Source: Phycisphaerales bacterium
GTDB taxonomy: Bacteria > Planctomycetota > Phycisphaerae > Phycisphaerales > UBA1924
Direction of reading: 5' to 3'
Length of the DNA stretch: 64,000 bases
Assembly: GCA_023382935.1 (NCBI GenBank)
Contig: JAHDXL010000009.1
Coordinates: 1-64,000 of the forward strand
Shown here: positions 24,286 through 32,682 of the stretch, piece after piece
Layout of the letters: every line of letters begins with the position of its first letter
Numbering within the stretch: the stretch's first letter is position 1
The notes under the pieces: model-generated
The model's input: only the letters and a program-made list of their open reading frames with translations
What the model was told of the DNA's origin: nothing
The model's database searches: none
Translations under genes and position numbers: made by a program

Positions 24286-26784
24286 TCAGCAGGACCACTT
24301 CCACCTTGCTACATCGGGCTTGTCGACACCGTGCTCGTGCGCGTAGTTCTCGCACTCGATCTGCAAGTTGCGCAGCCGCTCCTTGGCGTGAACTCCTGAC
24401 ACCCGTAGCCTCGGCACGCGATCGATCACGTCCATCGCCAGGCTGAACCGGTCGAGTTGGTTCGCAATGGCGAGCTCCAGGGGAGTGTTGATTTTGCCCT
24501 TTTTCTTGTACCCGCGGACGTGGAGATTCACGTGATTCGTTCGCCGATAGGCGAGGCGGTGGATCAGCCACGGATAACCGTGGAAGGCAAAAAAGATGAT
24601 CGGCTTGTCCGCCGTGAAGAGAGAGTCAAAGTCGCGGCCGGAGAGCCCGTGCGGATGCTCTGTCTCCGGCTGGAGCTTGAACAGGTCCACCACGTTGACA
24701 AAGCGGATCTTCAGGTCGGGGAACTCTTGACGGAGCAGATCCACCGCCGCGAGCGCCTCTTTGGTCGGGATGTCGCCCGCCGATGCCATCACCACGTCGG
24801 GTTCCTGGCCGCGATCCGAACTGGCAAAGGGCCAGATGCCAATGCCCTTGGTGCAATGGACGATCGCCGCGTCCATGTCGAGATACTGCAGGTGCATCTG
24901 CTTGTCACACACAATCACGTTCACGTAGTTCTGGCTGCGCAGGCAGTGGTCAGCGACCGACAGGAGGCAGTTGGCATCGGGGGGAAGATAAATACGGGTG
25001 ACGGCCGCGCTCTTGTTCAGCACAAGGTCGAGGAAGCCCGGATCCTGGCGAGTGAACCCGTTGTGATCCTGCCGCCACACAGTCGACGTGATGAGCAGGT
25101 GGAGCGACGCGACTTTCGCCCGCCACGGAAGCTCGTTGCAGACGGTGAGACACTTGGCGTGCTGTTTGAACATCGAGTCGATCAAGTGCGCGAACGCTTC
25201 GTAGGTGCTGAAGAACCCGTGGCGGCCACTGAGGAGGTAGCCCTCGAGCATGCCCTCCAACCTGTGCTCGCTCAGCATCTCGATGACGCGGCCATCCGGA
25301 GAAAACTCGGTTCCGTCGGCGTCCTCGGGGAGGTACGTGTCGAGCCAGAGCTTCTTCGACACTTCATAGATCGCGGCGAGCCTGTTCGAGGAGTTTTCGT
25401 CCGGGCCGAACAGATGGAAGTTCTGCATGTTCTGCTTCATCACGTCGCGGAGGAACGCGCCCAGCGGGCGATAGTTTGCGACCTCCGTCGTCCCGGGCTT
25501 CTCGACCTTGACCGCGTAGTGCCTGAGGTCGGGCATGCGGAGCGCCTTCATGAGGTGCCCCCCATGGGCGTGCGGGCTTGACCCCATCCGCCGCGTCCCG
25601 CATGGAGCAAGAGCCTTCAGTTCCGGCGTGAAGCGCCCCTCGGTGTCGAACAGCTCTTGCGGCTTGTAGCTGCGCAGCCAAGTCTCGAGTTGCTTCATGT
25701 GCCCCGGGTTTTTCTTGACGTCGGCCATCGGTACCTGGTGGGAAGGCCAGCTCCCTTCCAGATTGTGCCCGCCGACCTCCGCGGGGGAGGTCCAGCCCTT
25801 TGGTGTACGGAGGATGATCATGGGCCAGCGCACGCGGAAGGGGCTCCCGTCCGCTTGCGTCTCCTCTTGAATGGCGCGGATATCTGCGACGCACCTGTCG
25901 ATCGTGGCGGCCATCGCCTGGTGCATTGACTCGGGGTCGGAGCCCTCAACGAAGTAGGGAATCCATCCCGTCCCGTGTAAGAATGCCTCGATCTCATCGT
26001 GCGGAACCCGCGCCCAGATCGTCGGGTTGTTGATCTTGTAACCGTTGAGGTGGACGATGGGCAGCACGGCCCCGTCGCGAATGGGGTTTAGAAACTTGTT
26101 GATGTGCCAGGTCGTCGCGAGCGGGCCGGTCTCGGCCTCGCCATCGCCGACCACGGCCGCGACAATCAGATCGGGATTGTCGAACGCTGCCCCGCACGCG
26201 TGTGAGAGCACGTAGCCAAGTTCGCCCCCTTCGTGGATGGAGCCCGGCGTTTCCGGCGTACAGTGGCTGCCGATCCCGCCCGGAAACGAGAATCGCTTGA
26301 AGAGCCGCTGCATGCCTTCAGCGTCCTCCCCGCAGTCGGGATACACCTCCGAATACGACCCCTCCGGGTAGCACGGCCCGATCACTCCCAAGGCGCCGTG
26401 CCCAGGTCCGGCCATGAAGATCATGTCGAGGTCGTGCTCCTTGATCGCCCGGTTGAGATGGATGTAGCAGAAGGACAGCCCCGGGCTCGTGCCCCAGTGT
26501 CCGAGCATCCGGTCCTTCACATGTTCGGGTCTGAGCGGATCCTTCAACAACGGATTCGCCTTGAGGTACGTCATTCCCAAGGCGAGGAAACAGCACGCCC
26601 GCCAGTAGGCATCGATCTTCCGAACGTCGTCCGGGGTGAGCGGCGAACCGGTCACTGTCGCCCGCGCCTTGCCGTGGGCGCTGATCGACGCCGCATCCGA
26701 CTCGACCGGCTGCTCTGTGCAGCGGGCAGCCGCCTTGATCGCCGCTTTGTGCGATGTCTTCACTTCGGTTCTCATGGTCGTCAT
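24286..26784 (-). CDS. xfp: Phosphoketolase (xylulose-5-/fructose-6-phosphate)
   Basis: This 832-residue protein is near the usual 790-820 length, with a short extra N-terminus. Signature motifs are [44 protein letters not shown] (thiamine diphosphate site), [21 protein letters not shown], and [19 protein letters not shown]. It splits xylulose-5-phosphate or fructose-6-phosphate with phosphate into acetyl-phosphate plus glyceraldehyde-3-phosphate or erythrose-4-phosphate. It lies 15 bases before ackA, which uses the acetyl-phosphate, and 103 bases after alpha-glucan phosphorylase, which feeds the hexose-phosphate pool. ATG codons at 26784 and 26775 both fit; I used the first. Confidence 0.95.
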   Translation of the reverse strand: MTTMRTEVKTSHKAAIKAAARCTEQPVESDAASISAHGKARATVTGSPLTPDDVRKIDAYWRACCFLALGMTYLKANPLLKDPLRPEHVKDRMLGHWGTSPGLSFCYIHLNRAIKEHDLDMIFMAGPGHGALGVIGPCYPEGSYSEVYPDCGEDAEGMQRLFKRFSFPGGIGSHCTPETPGSIHEGGELGYVLSHACGAAFDNPDLIVAAVVGDGEAETGPLATTWHINKFLNPIRDGAVLPIVHLNGYKINNPTIWARVPHDEIEAFLHGTGWIPYFVEGSDPESMHQAMAATIDRCVADIRAIQEETQADGSPFRVRWPMIILRTPKGWTSPAEVGGHNLEGSWPSHQVPMADVKKNPGHMKQLETWLRSYKPQELFDTEGRFTPELKALAPCGTRRMGSSPHAHGGHLMKALRMPDLRHYAVKVEKPGTTEVANYRPLGAFLRDVMKQNMQNFHLFGPDENSSNRLAAIYEVSKKLWLDTYLPEDADGTEFSPDGRVIEMLSEHRLEGMLEGYLLSGRHGFFSTYEAFAHLIDSMFKQHAKCLTVCNELPWRAKVASLHLLITSTVWRQDHNGFTRQDPGFLDLVLNKSAAVTRIYLPPDANCLLSVADHCLRSQNYVNVIVCDKQMHLQYLDMDAAIVHCTKGIGIWPFASSDRGQEPDVVMASAGDIPTKEALAAVDLLRQEFPDLKIRFVNVVDLFKLQPETEHPHGLSGRDFDSLFTADKPIIFFAFHGYPWLIHRLAYRRTNHVNLHVRGYKKKGKINTPLELAIANQLDRFSLAMDVIDRVPRLRVSGVHAKERLRNLQIECENYAHEHGVDKPDVARWKWSC

Positions 26785-26887
26785 CGATGGGACCCCTTCT
26801 CGTGCGACATGATCGTGCTTGAGGCCGCCTCATGGCTGGCGGTTCAGTCGGCTCGTGCCACGACCGTTGCCCGTGCGACTTCAGGGC

Positions 26888-28570
26888 TCACGAGAAGTAG
26901 GCCCTGGTGACGTATTGGTACATCATCCGCTCGGTGTTGAAATAGGAGGCGTTTGCGACGATCGCCCCCTGCATCACGCGGACGTAGTGTTCCGGGTTGT
27001 CGTAGTACGCGGGGATAACCGTGTCTTCCAACTTGCTGTAGAGCGCCTCGGCATCGCGCTGCCGGTCGTGACTGTCCTTGGCCTCCCCGATCGACCAGCC
27101 CGTTCCATCCTCGATACAGCCCTCAACCCACCAGCCGTCGAGCACACTGAGCGACGGAACCCCGTTCACGGCCGCCTTCATGCCGCTTGTGCCCGAGGCC
27201 TCCATTGGCGGCTCCGGTGTGTTCAGCCAGAGGTCACAGCCCGCCGTGATGAGCCGGCCCAACTCCATGTCGTAGTTCGGCAGGTAGACCATCCGCACGG
27301 TGTCACGAAGCGCAGCGATGGCTCGGTGCACCTCTTCAACGAGTCGCTTGCCCTCCTGATCGTTCGGGTGGGCCTTTCCGGCATACACGACTTGCAGCTT
27401 TCCAACGCGCTCGGCGATACGGCGCAGCCGCGCGGGGTCGTGCATCAACAGGTTTGGACGCTTGTACGCGGTGGCGCGCCTCGCGTAGCCGATGGTCAGC
27501 GTGTCGGCGTCCAGGTCCACACCGGTCTGCGACTTCACGCGATCGAGGAGTTCCCGCTTGCACCGCTGGTGGGCGGCGCGTATTTCGTCCGGTGGGATGT
27601 GCACGGCGAACCGCAGGCTTGCGTTGTCGACCCGCCAGCCCGGAATGTACCGATCGAAGAGGCTGCGGAACGCTGGCGCGGCCCAGGTTGCGGCGTGGAC
27701 GCCGTTGGTGATCGCGTCCAGGGAACTGGAGCCGAACATCTTTCGCGACACTTCGCCATGCCGCTTCGCGACGCCGTTGACGTAGTGACTGAGATTGAGC
27801 GCCGCGTAAGTCATGTTCAGTAGCCCCTCGTGCGTGAACAGGCCACTCACCTCCAGAGCGTCATGACGGCCGAGAACCTCCCGTGCCAGGTCCATCGCGA
27901 ACACGTCGTGCCCCGCGGGGACGGGCGTGTGGGTCGTGAAGACACACCTGCGCCGTACAGCGGCGATCGCATCTTCGGTGACCTTGGCCTCCCCCTGCAT
28001 GGACATGGTCTGACGCAGAAGCTCGGCCGCAAGCAGGGCTGCGTGTCCTTCGTTCATGTGATAGCGAGCGATGTCGTGGTAACCAACGGCTTGCAGCATT
28101 CGCACTCCGCCCACCCCGAGCACCACCTCCTGGCAGAGGCGGTACCGGCGGTCGCCGCCGTATAAGTAGTGCGTGAGTTCCCGATCCGGCGGCGCGTTCC
28201 CCGGCAGATCGGTGTCCAGGAACAGCACCGGAACGCGGGCACCGCCGACGCCCTCAACCTCCCGGCGCCAGGCTCGAACAGCAACTTCCCGGCCTTTGAT
28301 TGTCAGCGTCACACGCGCGGGCGTCTCCTCAAGGAACTCCTCAACCGTCCACGGCGCGGGTTCCTCGGTCTGGTGTCCCGACTCGTCCAGGTGCTGGACG
28401 AAGTACCCACGCCTGTGAAGGAGCGTCACAGCGACCATGGGCACGCGCAAGTCGGCGGCGGAGCGCACGGTGTCACCAGCGAGCACGCCGAGACCACCGC
28501 TGTAGGTCGGCATGCGCGGATCCAGGGCGATCTCCATCGTGAAGTACGCAACAGTCGGGCGCGGTTCCAT
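26888..28570 (-). CDS. glgP: Alpha-glucan (glycogen/maltodextrin) phosphorylase, GT35
   Basis: This 560-residue protein is of the short bacterial type. It has AYFTMEIALDPRMPTYSGGLGVLAGD at the start, YHMNEGHAALLAAELL, FTTHTPVPAGHDVF, NGVHAATWAAPAF, and the pyridoxal-phosphate-side motif GTSGMKAAVNGVPSLSVLDGWWVEG. IGYARRATAYKRPNLL carries the conserved Arg/Lys residues. It releases glucose-1-phosphate from alpha-1,4-glucans. I chose the ATG at 28570, where the family sequence begins; upstream frame sequence is out of family. It starts 11 bases after the GH13 gene, so both are co-transcribed. Confidence 0.92.
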   Translation of the reverse strand: MEPRPTVAYFTMEIALDPRMPTYSGGLGVLAGDTVRSAADLRVPMVAVTLLHRRGYFVQHLDESGHQTEEPAPWTVEEFLEETPARVTLTIKGREVAVRAWRREVEGVGGARVPVLFLDTDLPGNAPPDRELTHYLYGGDRRYRLCQEVVLGVGGVRMLQAVGYHDIARYHMNEGHAALLAAELLRQTMSMQGEAKVTEDAIAAVRRRCVFTTHTPVPAGHDVFAMDLAREVLGRHDALEVSGLFTHEGLLNMTYAALNLSHYVNGVAKRHGEVSRKMFGSSSLDAITNGVHAATWAAPAFRSLFDRYIPGWRVDNASLRFAVHIPPDEIRAAHQRCKRELLDRVKSQTGVDLDADTLTIGYARRATAYKRPNLLMHDPARLRRIAERVGKLQVVYAGKAHPNDQEGKRLVEEVHRAIAALRDTVRMVYLPNYDMELGRLITAGCDLWLNTPEPPMEASGTSGMKAAVNGVPSLSVLDGWWVEGCIEDGTGWSIGEAKDSHDRQRDAEALYSKLEDTVIPAYYDNPEHYVRVMQGAIVANASYFNTERMMYQYVTRAYFS

Positions 28571-28581
28571 GGCCACTCCTC

Positions 28582-30363
28582 TCAGGCTCGTTTCAGTTCC
28601 CACACGCTCGTCCCGCAAGCCGGCAGTTCCAACGACACCACCGGCCCGTCGAAACGCGCTTTCCGCCCACCAAGGCACTCTCGACCCTCGATCCGGCCGC
28701 CGGGGCCCATGACGCCGGATAGATCGCAGGCCACCTGCTGCGAGCGGTGGATGTCGAAGTTGCACGCGACGAGAAACCCGTAGTCTGGCCGGTCCGGGTC
28801 CCGCCGGAAGGCGGCGATGATCGCATCGTGCTCGCCGTCCACGAACTCGCAGTTTCCCCCGCACCTGAAAGCGGCATGGGCCGCGAGCAACTCGTTCACC
28901 GACCGAATGAGCCGGGCAAACTTGGGCTCATCCGGCGGGGCTTGGCGAGGCCGCACCCCGATGAAGTTGATCTTCTCCGGCGCACCCCACTCGACGCCCT
29001 GCGGCATTCCCGTGCTACCGGTTCCGAGCAGGGCACTCGCGACGTAGCGTGGGACGGTCGAATCGGCGGTCCCGAACTCCTGGGCTGGCGAACCCGAGTC
29101 GTGCGAGGTAATAGGCATGAAGTACCGAACCCGATCCGAGAGCCGGTGAACGTACCGGAGATACCGGCGCAGATCAGGCACGAACCTGTAACCCCACGGC
29201 GTTGCGAGAACGAGGTTGAGCGCCCACTCCGGCACGTTGTTGAGCAGCGTCACGTCGTCGGTGAAGTACTCGGCCACGGCCCCGAGGGATGGGAACTCAT
29301 GCAACATTCGATGCACAACGGTCTTGATGAACCCAGGGTGGCTCGAGTGCAGGTTGTCGAAGCGAACCATGCCACCCGTTTCGTGGGCGTACTGCGCCCA
29401 GAACAGCGCGTAGCGGGTCATGTACTCCCACACTTCCGCCCTGATGACGTCGGAGGGGTGCTCGTAGTTGACGAGCACCAGGTCGTCCCACGTATGCCAG
29501 GCACCGTCGGCCCAATACCGTGCCCGCCTATTGCCGTCCGGGCTCTTCTGGTCGGGCACGATCCACGCGGGTGCGCGGCGCGCCATCGTGCTGTGAACAC
29601 CCACATGGTTGAGCACCAGGTCGAAGCACAGCGCCAAACCTAGGTCCTTGGCCCGCCCGATGAACCGCTCCAGTTCGTCCAGGCCGTCGCCCCTTGACCC
29701 GTCCATCAAGTAGGCATGATCGACATCGAAGAGGTCCCGCGCCGCGTAGGGGCTCTGCGAATCGTCCAACTGCGTGACCGGCAGCAGATGGACTGCGTTG
29801 AAGCCCATGTCCTTGATGCGGCTGAGGTCCGCGGCCCAATCGGCGATGCTCCCGGAGACCGTCGGGATCAGGGTGTACAGCCGCAGACCGTCGATCCGTG
29901 GAGGGTCCACCATCACCCATGCGTCGGGGACCGCGTCCCGGATCCAGTTGGCGCCTCCATCGGCGGACGCCCGGGCACGGAACCAGTAGAAACCGGGTGT
30001 CTGAGGTGTAATTCGACACCGAAAAGTCCGGTCGTCGAGCCGGTCGAAGAGCACGGTGGCGAACTCGGCGTGCGTCGGCGCATTGAGCGTCGTGTCCAGG
30101 CACACCACTGTGCCCTCGGGGGCCGGTACGTCCACTGTGACCGTGACCTCGAACTCGCGCCCAACAAAGGTGCGCGAGAACTCCTGGCGCCCGACCGGAT
30201 ACGACCGGCGCACCGCCGGACCGATCACAGAAACACGCGGCCGCTCCGGGAGATTCGGGATCGCCGCACGGGCCATTTGCGCACCGGCCCCCTTCCCTCG
30301 CGGGCGCCGGGCTCCTGCGTCCGGACGAAGAAGATCCACCTTTGATGGAGTCTTGGCGCTCAT
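28582..30363 (-). CDS. GH13 alpha-amylase-family enzyme with N-terminal beta domain
   Basis: This 593-residue protein has an N-terminal immunoglobulin-like region (about 60-165) followed by a GH13 barrel. The barrel shows MGFNAVHLLPVTQL, CFDLVLNHVGVHS (region I), GGMVRFDNLHSS (nucleophile Asp), LGAVAEYF (acid/base Glu) and ITSHDSGSP (third Asp). All three catalytic residues are present. It probably debranches or trims alpha-glucan ahead of the phosphorylase encoded 11 bases downstream. Region patterns are closer to intracellular glycogen-processing enzymes than to secreted amylases, and no signal peptide is seen. Exact specificity, such as debranching or maltosyl transfer, cannot be read from the sequence. 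Confidence 0.85.
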   Translation of the reverse strand: MSAKTPSKVDLLRPDAGARRPRGKGAGAQMARAAIPNLPERPRVSVIGPAVRRSYPVGRQEFSRTFVGREFEVTVTVDVPAPEGTVVCLDTTLNAPTHAEFATVLFDRLDDRTFRCRITPQTPGFYWFRARASADGGANWIRDAVPDAWVMVDPPRIDGLRLYTLIPTVSGSIADWAADLSRIKDMGFNAVHLLPVTQLDDSQSPYAARDLFDVDHAYLMDGSRGDGLDELERFIGRAKDLGLALCFDLVLNHVGVHSTMARRAPAWIVPDQKSPDGNRRARYWADGAWHTWDDLVLVNYEHPSDVIRAEVWEYMTRYALFWAQYAHETGGMVRFDNLHSSHPGFIKTVVHRMLHEFPSLGAVAEYFTDDVTLLNNVPEWALNLVLATPWGYRFVPDLRRYLRYVHRLSDRVRYFMPITSHDSGSPAQEFGTADSTVPRYVASALLGTGSTGMPQGVEWGAPEKINFIGVRPRQAPPDEPKFARLIRSVNELLAAHAAFRCGGNCEFVDGEHDAIIAAFRRDPDRPDYGFLVACNFDIHRSQQVACDLSGVMGPGGRIEGRECLGGRKARFDGPVVSLELPACGTSVWELKRA

Positions 30364-30496
30364 GGCGCACTCCCGCCCTCCCGAGTCCTGCCCCGTGCAA
30401 ACGCCGCGGGCTCGCATTCGGGCGCCTCCGCGAGGCGGAGCGCAAGCGACGCCGGGCGCGGCGCTGTTGGGTCCAGATTCGGAGCGATGCGGAGCT

Positions 30497-30892
30497 TCAT
30501 GCCTGCGACCCTTCTCGGTTGAGGCGCTTATTCACCGGGCAGCAGGGGCAGGCCGGGCTGTCCAGACGTTGACGGCAGCGGCGCAGGCCGTGCACGGCAT
30601 CGCACTCGCCCGCTGTCTCCACGGCGACGATGCCGATCCGGCTGGCAAAGTGCACGCCTCGTTCACCGGGAAGAAGTGGCGCATCGGCCACCCACGCGAC
30701 CGACGGCTCCGCCGCTCGCGCCTTTTCGAACTCGGGCCGAAACGTGCCGTCGGATTCCTCGCTCGCTCCATCCGCGACGCAGCGCCCGTCGCGCTCCGCG
30801 CGTACGCGTGAGATGGGCAAAGGACGCCCCTGCCTGCGACCGTGGTTCGCGCTCAGACTCGACTTGGTGGACATGCGTCGGTTCCAGTTCAT
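30497..30892 (-). CDS. Hypothetical protein, weakly supported
   Basis: This is an open frame of 131 codons from the ATG at 30892 (MNWNRRMSTKSSLSANHG). It ends with a short cysteine group (CRQRLDSPACPCCPVNKRL). A middle segment, WVADAPLLPGERGVHFASRI, is protein-like. The frame extends upstream to 31093 without a clear start. No family is recognised. It lies between the GH13 gene and two small genes in the same direction, so it may be part of that transcription unit, or a chance frame in GC-rich DNA. Confidence 0.35.
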   Translation of the reverse strand: MNWNRRMSTKSSLSANHGRRQGRPLPISRVRAERDGRCVADGASEESDGTFRPEFEKARAAEPSVAWVADAPLLPGERGVHFASRIGIVAVETAGECDAVHGLRRCRQRLDSPACPCCPVNKRLNREGSQA

Positions 30893-30978
30893 GTTGATCG
30901 ATCCACCATCTGATGAGCGATCCGAGTGCCGACAAGTGAACATTCCCGTTCCTGTCCCTTGAGCGACCCACAAACCGT

Positions 30979-31233
30979 CTAGGGCCGCTCGGCGATCCCC
31001 GGCGTTCCCAGCGGACTCGTTGGCAGTCCCGCCGGGCGGACCGTGAGCCGCGCCCGCGAAAAGGTGCCAAGCCGCGGCTTCAGTTCGGAACACCCGCGAT
31101 CCGACGACCGCGCCGTCACAAGGGGTTCCGGCATGTACCAGTCTGTGCGGGACTGCTCGTAGTCGGGCTCGACGCGACCGCCCTGCCCGGACCAGGTGCT
31201 CGGGTTTGTTCGGGTGGGAGCGACTCTGTTCAT
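30979..31233 (-). CDS. Small hypothetical protein (84 aa) with strong ribosome-binding site
   Basis: This frame of 84 residues starts MNRVAPTRTNPSTWSGQGG and contains RVEPDYEQSRTDWYMPEP. GGAGGTGAG lies just before the ATG at 31233, a near-perfect Shine-Dalgarno sequence that makes translation likely. The protein has no hydrophobic segment and no family that I know. It sits in a minus-strand series with the DUF2934 gene and the glycogen/phosphoketolase genes. Confidence 0.55.
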   Translation of the reverse strand: MNRVAPTRTNPSTWSGQGGRVEPDYEQSRTDWYMPEPLVTARSSDRGCSELKPRLGTFSRARLTVRPAGLPTSPLGTPGIAERP

Positions 31234-31336
31234 GATCTCACCTCCGGGTTGCATCACCATTGCCCGCGAGCACCGCGAGCGTGGCTCGCGCTCACGCGCG
31301 ACCCCACATGGCGCGAAGGCGTCATGCTCGACGGGA

Positions 31337-31603
31337 CTACGAGAGAGGCGCGCCCTTGCCATGAGCCGAGGACTTCCGCACCACGATGGGTGGGCGCGTC
31401 ATACTGTCGATCAGGTCGCCACCCCGGTCTATCTCCCGCTCGGCCTGAAGCCAGTCTGAACTTTCATCACCGGGCGTTCCGGTCCTCACGCGCCCAAGGA
31501 AGATCTCGTACGCGCGGCGTCGGACTGCCTCCTCGTTCGAAACGGGTGGAGAGGACCGTTTCTCCCGGTCGCGATTCGCGTTCTGTGCGTCTTTCGTCGT
31601 CAT
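31337..31603 (-). CDS. DUF2934-domain small protein
   Basis: This 88-residue protein has a core SNEEAVRRRAYEIFLGRVRT...DWLQAEREI that fits DUF2934. That short helical domain is found in many proteobacteria and planctomycetes near stress and carbohydrate-storage genes. The ATG at 31603 follows GAGGAGCT, a good ribosome-binding site. It is the first gene in the minus-strand run leading to the GH13, phosphorylase and phosphoketolase genes. Its molecular role is unknown. Confidence 0.7.
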   Translation of the reverse strand: MTTKDAQNANRDREKRSSPPVSNEEAVRRRAYEIFLGRVRTGTPGDESSDWLQAEREIDRGGDLIDSMTRPPIVVRKSSAHGKGAPLS

Positions 31604-32019
31604 AGCTCCTCGCCAATTCGGACACATGCGCCGCGACTCCTCCGACCTAGATCGAGTGCAGCGATTCCCAAGAAATCAATGGATCCGTATGCCGCCTCCT
31701 TTCGGCTCTTGAATGAGCGGAGCGAGCCTCTGTCGGTGGACATCGAGTGATCGAAGAGTGCTTCGCGAGGGGCATGGGTACATCAGGGGAATGTGGGATC
31801 GCCCCGGCGTTGCGAGCCCGATGCCACCCCCGCGCCGACCGGGCTCGTTCAATGAAAAGAGCGGCCCCGCATCTCGACGAGCCCGCCCCGGGCGGAGCGA
31901 AGCGACAATGGCGATGGCCCTACCCGATCGTCTTGGTCCGGGTGGGTAGGCGTATACTGAAAGCGGTGTGAATCGGCGTATCTGGACACCGGGCAGCGGC
32001 CTGATGGGCGGGTCTCCCC
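31604..32019. other. Divergent intergenic region before the sigma factor gene
   Basis: About 416 bases lie between the minus-strand DUF2934 gene and the plus-strand sigma factor gene. Promoters for both units must be here, but no convincing -35/-10 pair or operator was identified by eye. No gene is supported. Confidence 0.5.
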
Positions 32020-32667
32020 ATGCACGATCAACGCACCACAGCCTCCGTCGAGCGATACCTGAGCGCGCTCAGGGGTGATGAGGATCCCGACCCCATCATC
32101 AGGGCCTTGCTCGCACGAGCCGCGAACAGGCTCCAGGGCCTTTGCACCAACATGCTGCGCAGGCACTACCCGCGACTCATCCGCGCCAACGTGCAGGAGG
32201 AAGAGACGCTCAGTCTGCTGGTGGAACGGTTGATCAAGGCGATGCGGCACGTCAAGCCCTCAACTGTGCGCGAGTTCTTTGCACTCGCAAATCAGCACCT
32301 TCACTGGGAACTCAATGACTTTGCACGCCAGATGGGTAGACGCCCCCCCTCGGCTCCGCTGACCGATGACGTCGCTGCGCCATGCGACGCACCCGCGGAG
32401 GCCGGCTGCATCACTCAGATCTTGGAGGCTATCGAGCGACTCCCGGAGGAATTGCGCGAGGTGTTCAGTCTGGTCCACATCCAAGGACTCACTCATGAAG
32501 AGACAGCCGATGTGCTCGGCGTCTCGACGAAAACCGTCCAGCGTCGGCTCCAGCAGTCGACGATCGTGCTGGCGGGCAAGTTGCGCGGAGTCCTCGGGGG
32601 GGACCTGGAACTTGGCGCGGTCAGCGATGATGCCACATCGGACGGTTGCGCCGCTCATGGAGCATGA
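32020..32667 (+). CDS. ECF-type RNA polymerase sigma factor
   Basis: This 215-residue protein has a region 2-like part (LIRANVQEEETLSLLVERLIKAM, REFFALANQHLHWELNDFAR) and a clear region 4 (AIERLPEELREVFSLVHIQGLTHEETADVLGVSTKTVQRRL), the helix-turn-helix that reads the -35 element. The first segment is planctomycete-type rather than classical ECF. It is followed 15 bases later by a Ser/Thr kinase gene. This pairing is frequent in planctomycetes, where the kinase is proposed to control the sigma factor. Target genes are unknown. Confidence 0.85.
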   Translation: MHDQRTTASVERYLSALRGDEDPDPIIRALLARAANRLQGLCTNMLRRHYPRLIRANVQEEETLSLLVERLIKAMRHVKPSTVREFFALANQHLHWELNDFARQMGRRPPSAPLTDDVAAPCDAPAEAGCITQILEAIERLPEELREVFSLVHIQGLTHEETADVLGVSTKTVQRRLQQSTIVLAGKLRGVLGGDLELGAVSDDATSDGCAAHGA

Positions 32668-32682
32668 ACACGAGGCCCGAAC

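Noticed and set aside
27078-30345. Several plus-strand open frames of up to about 300 codons opposite the glgP and GH13 genes
   Set aside because: They are antisense shadows of high-GC genes. The minus-strand proteins carry full catalytic motifs.
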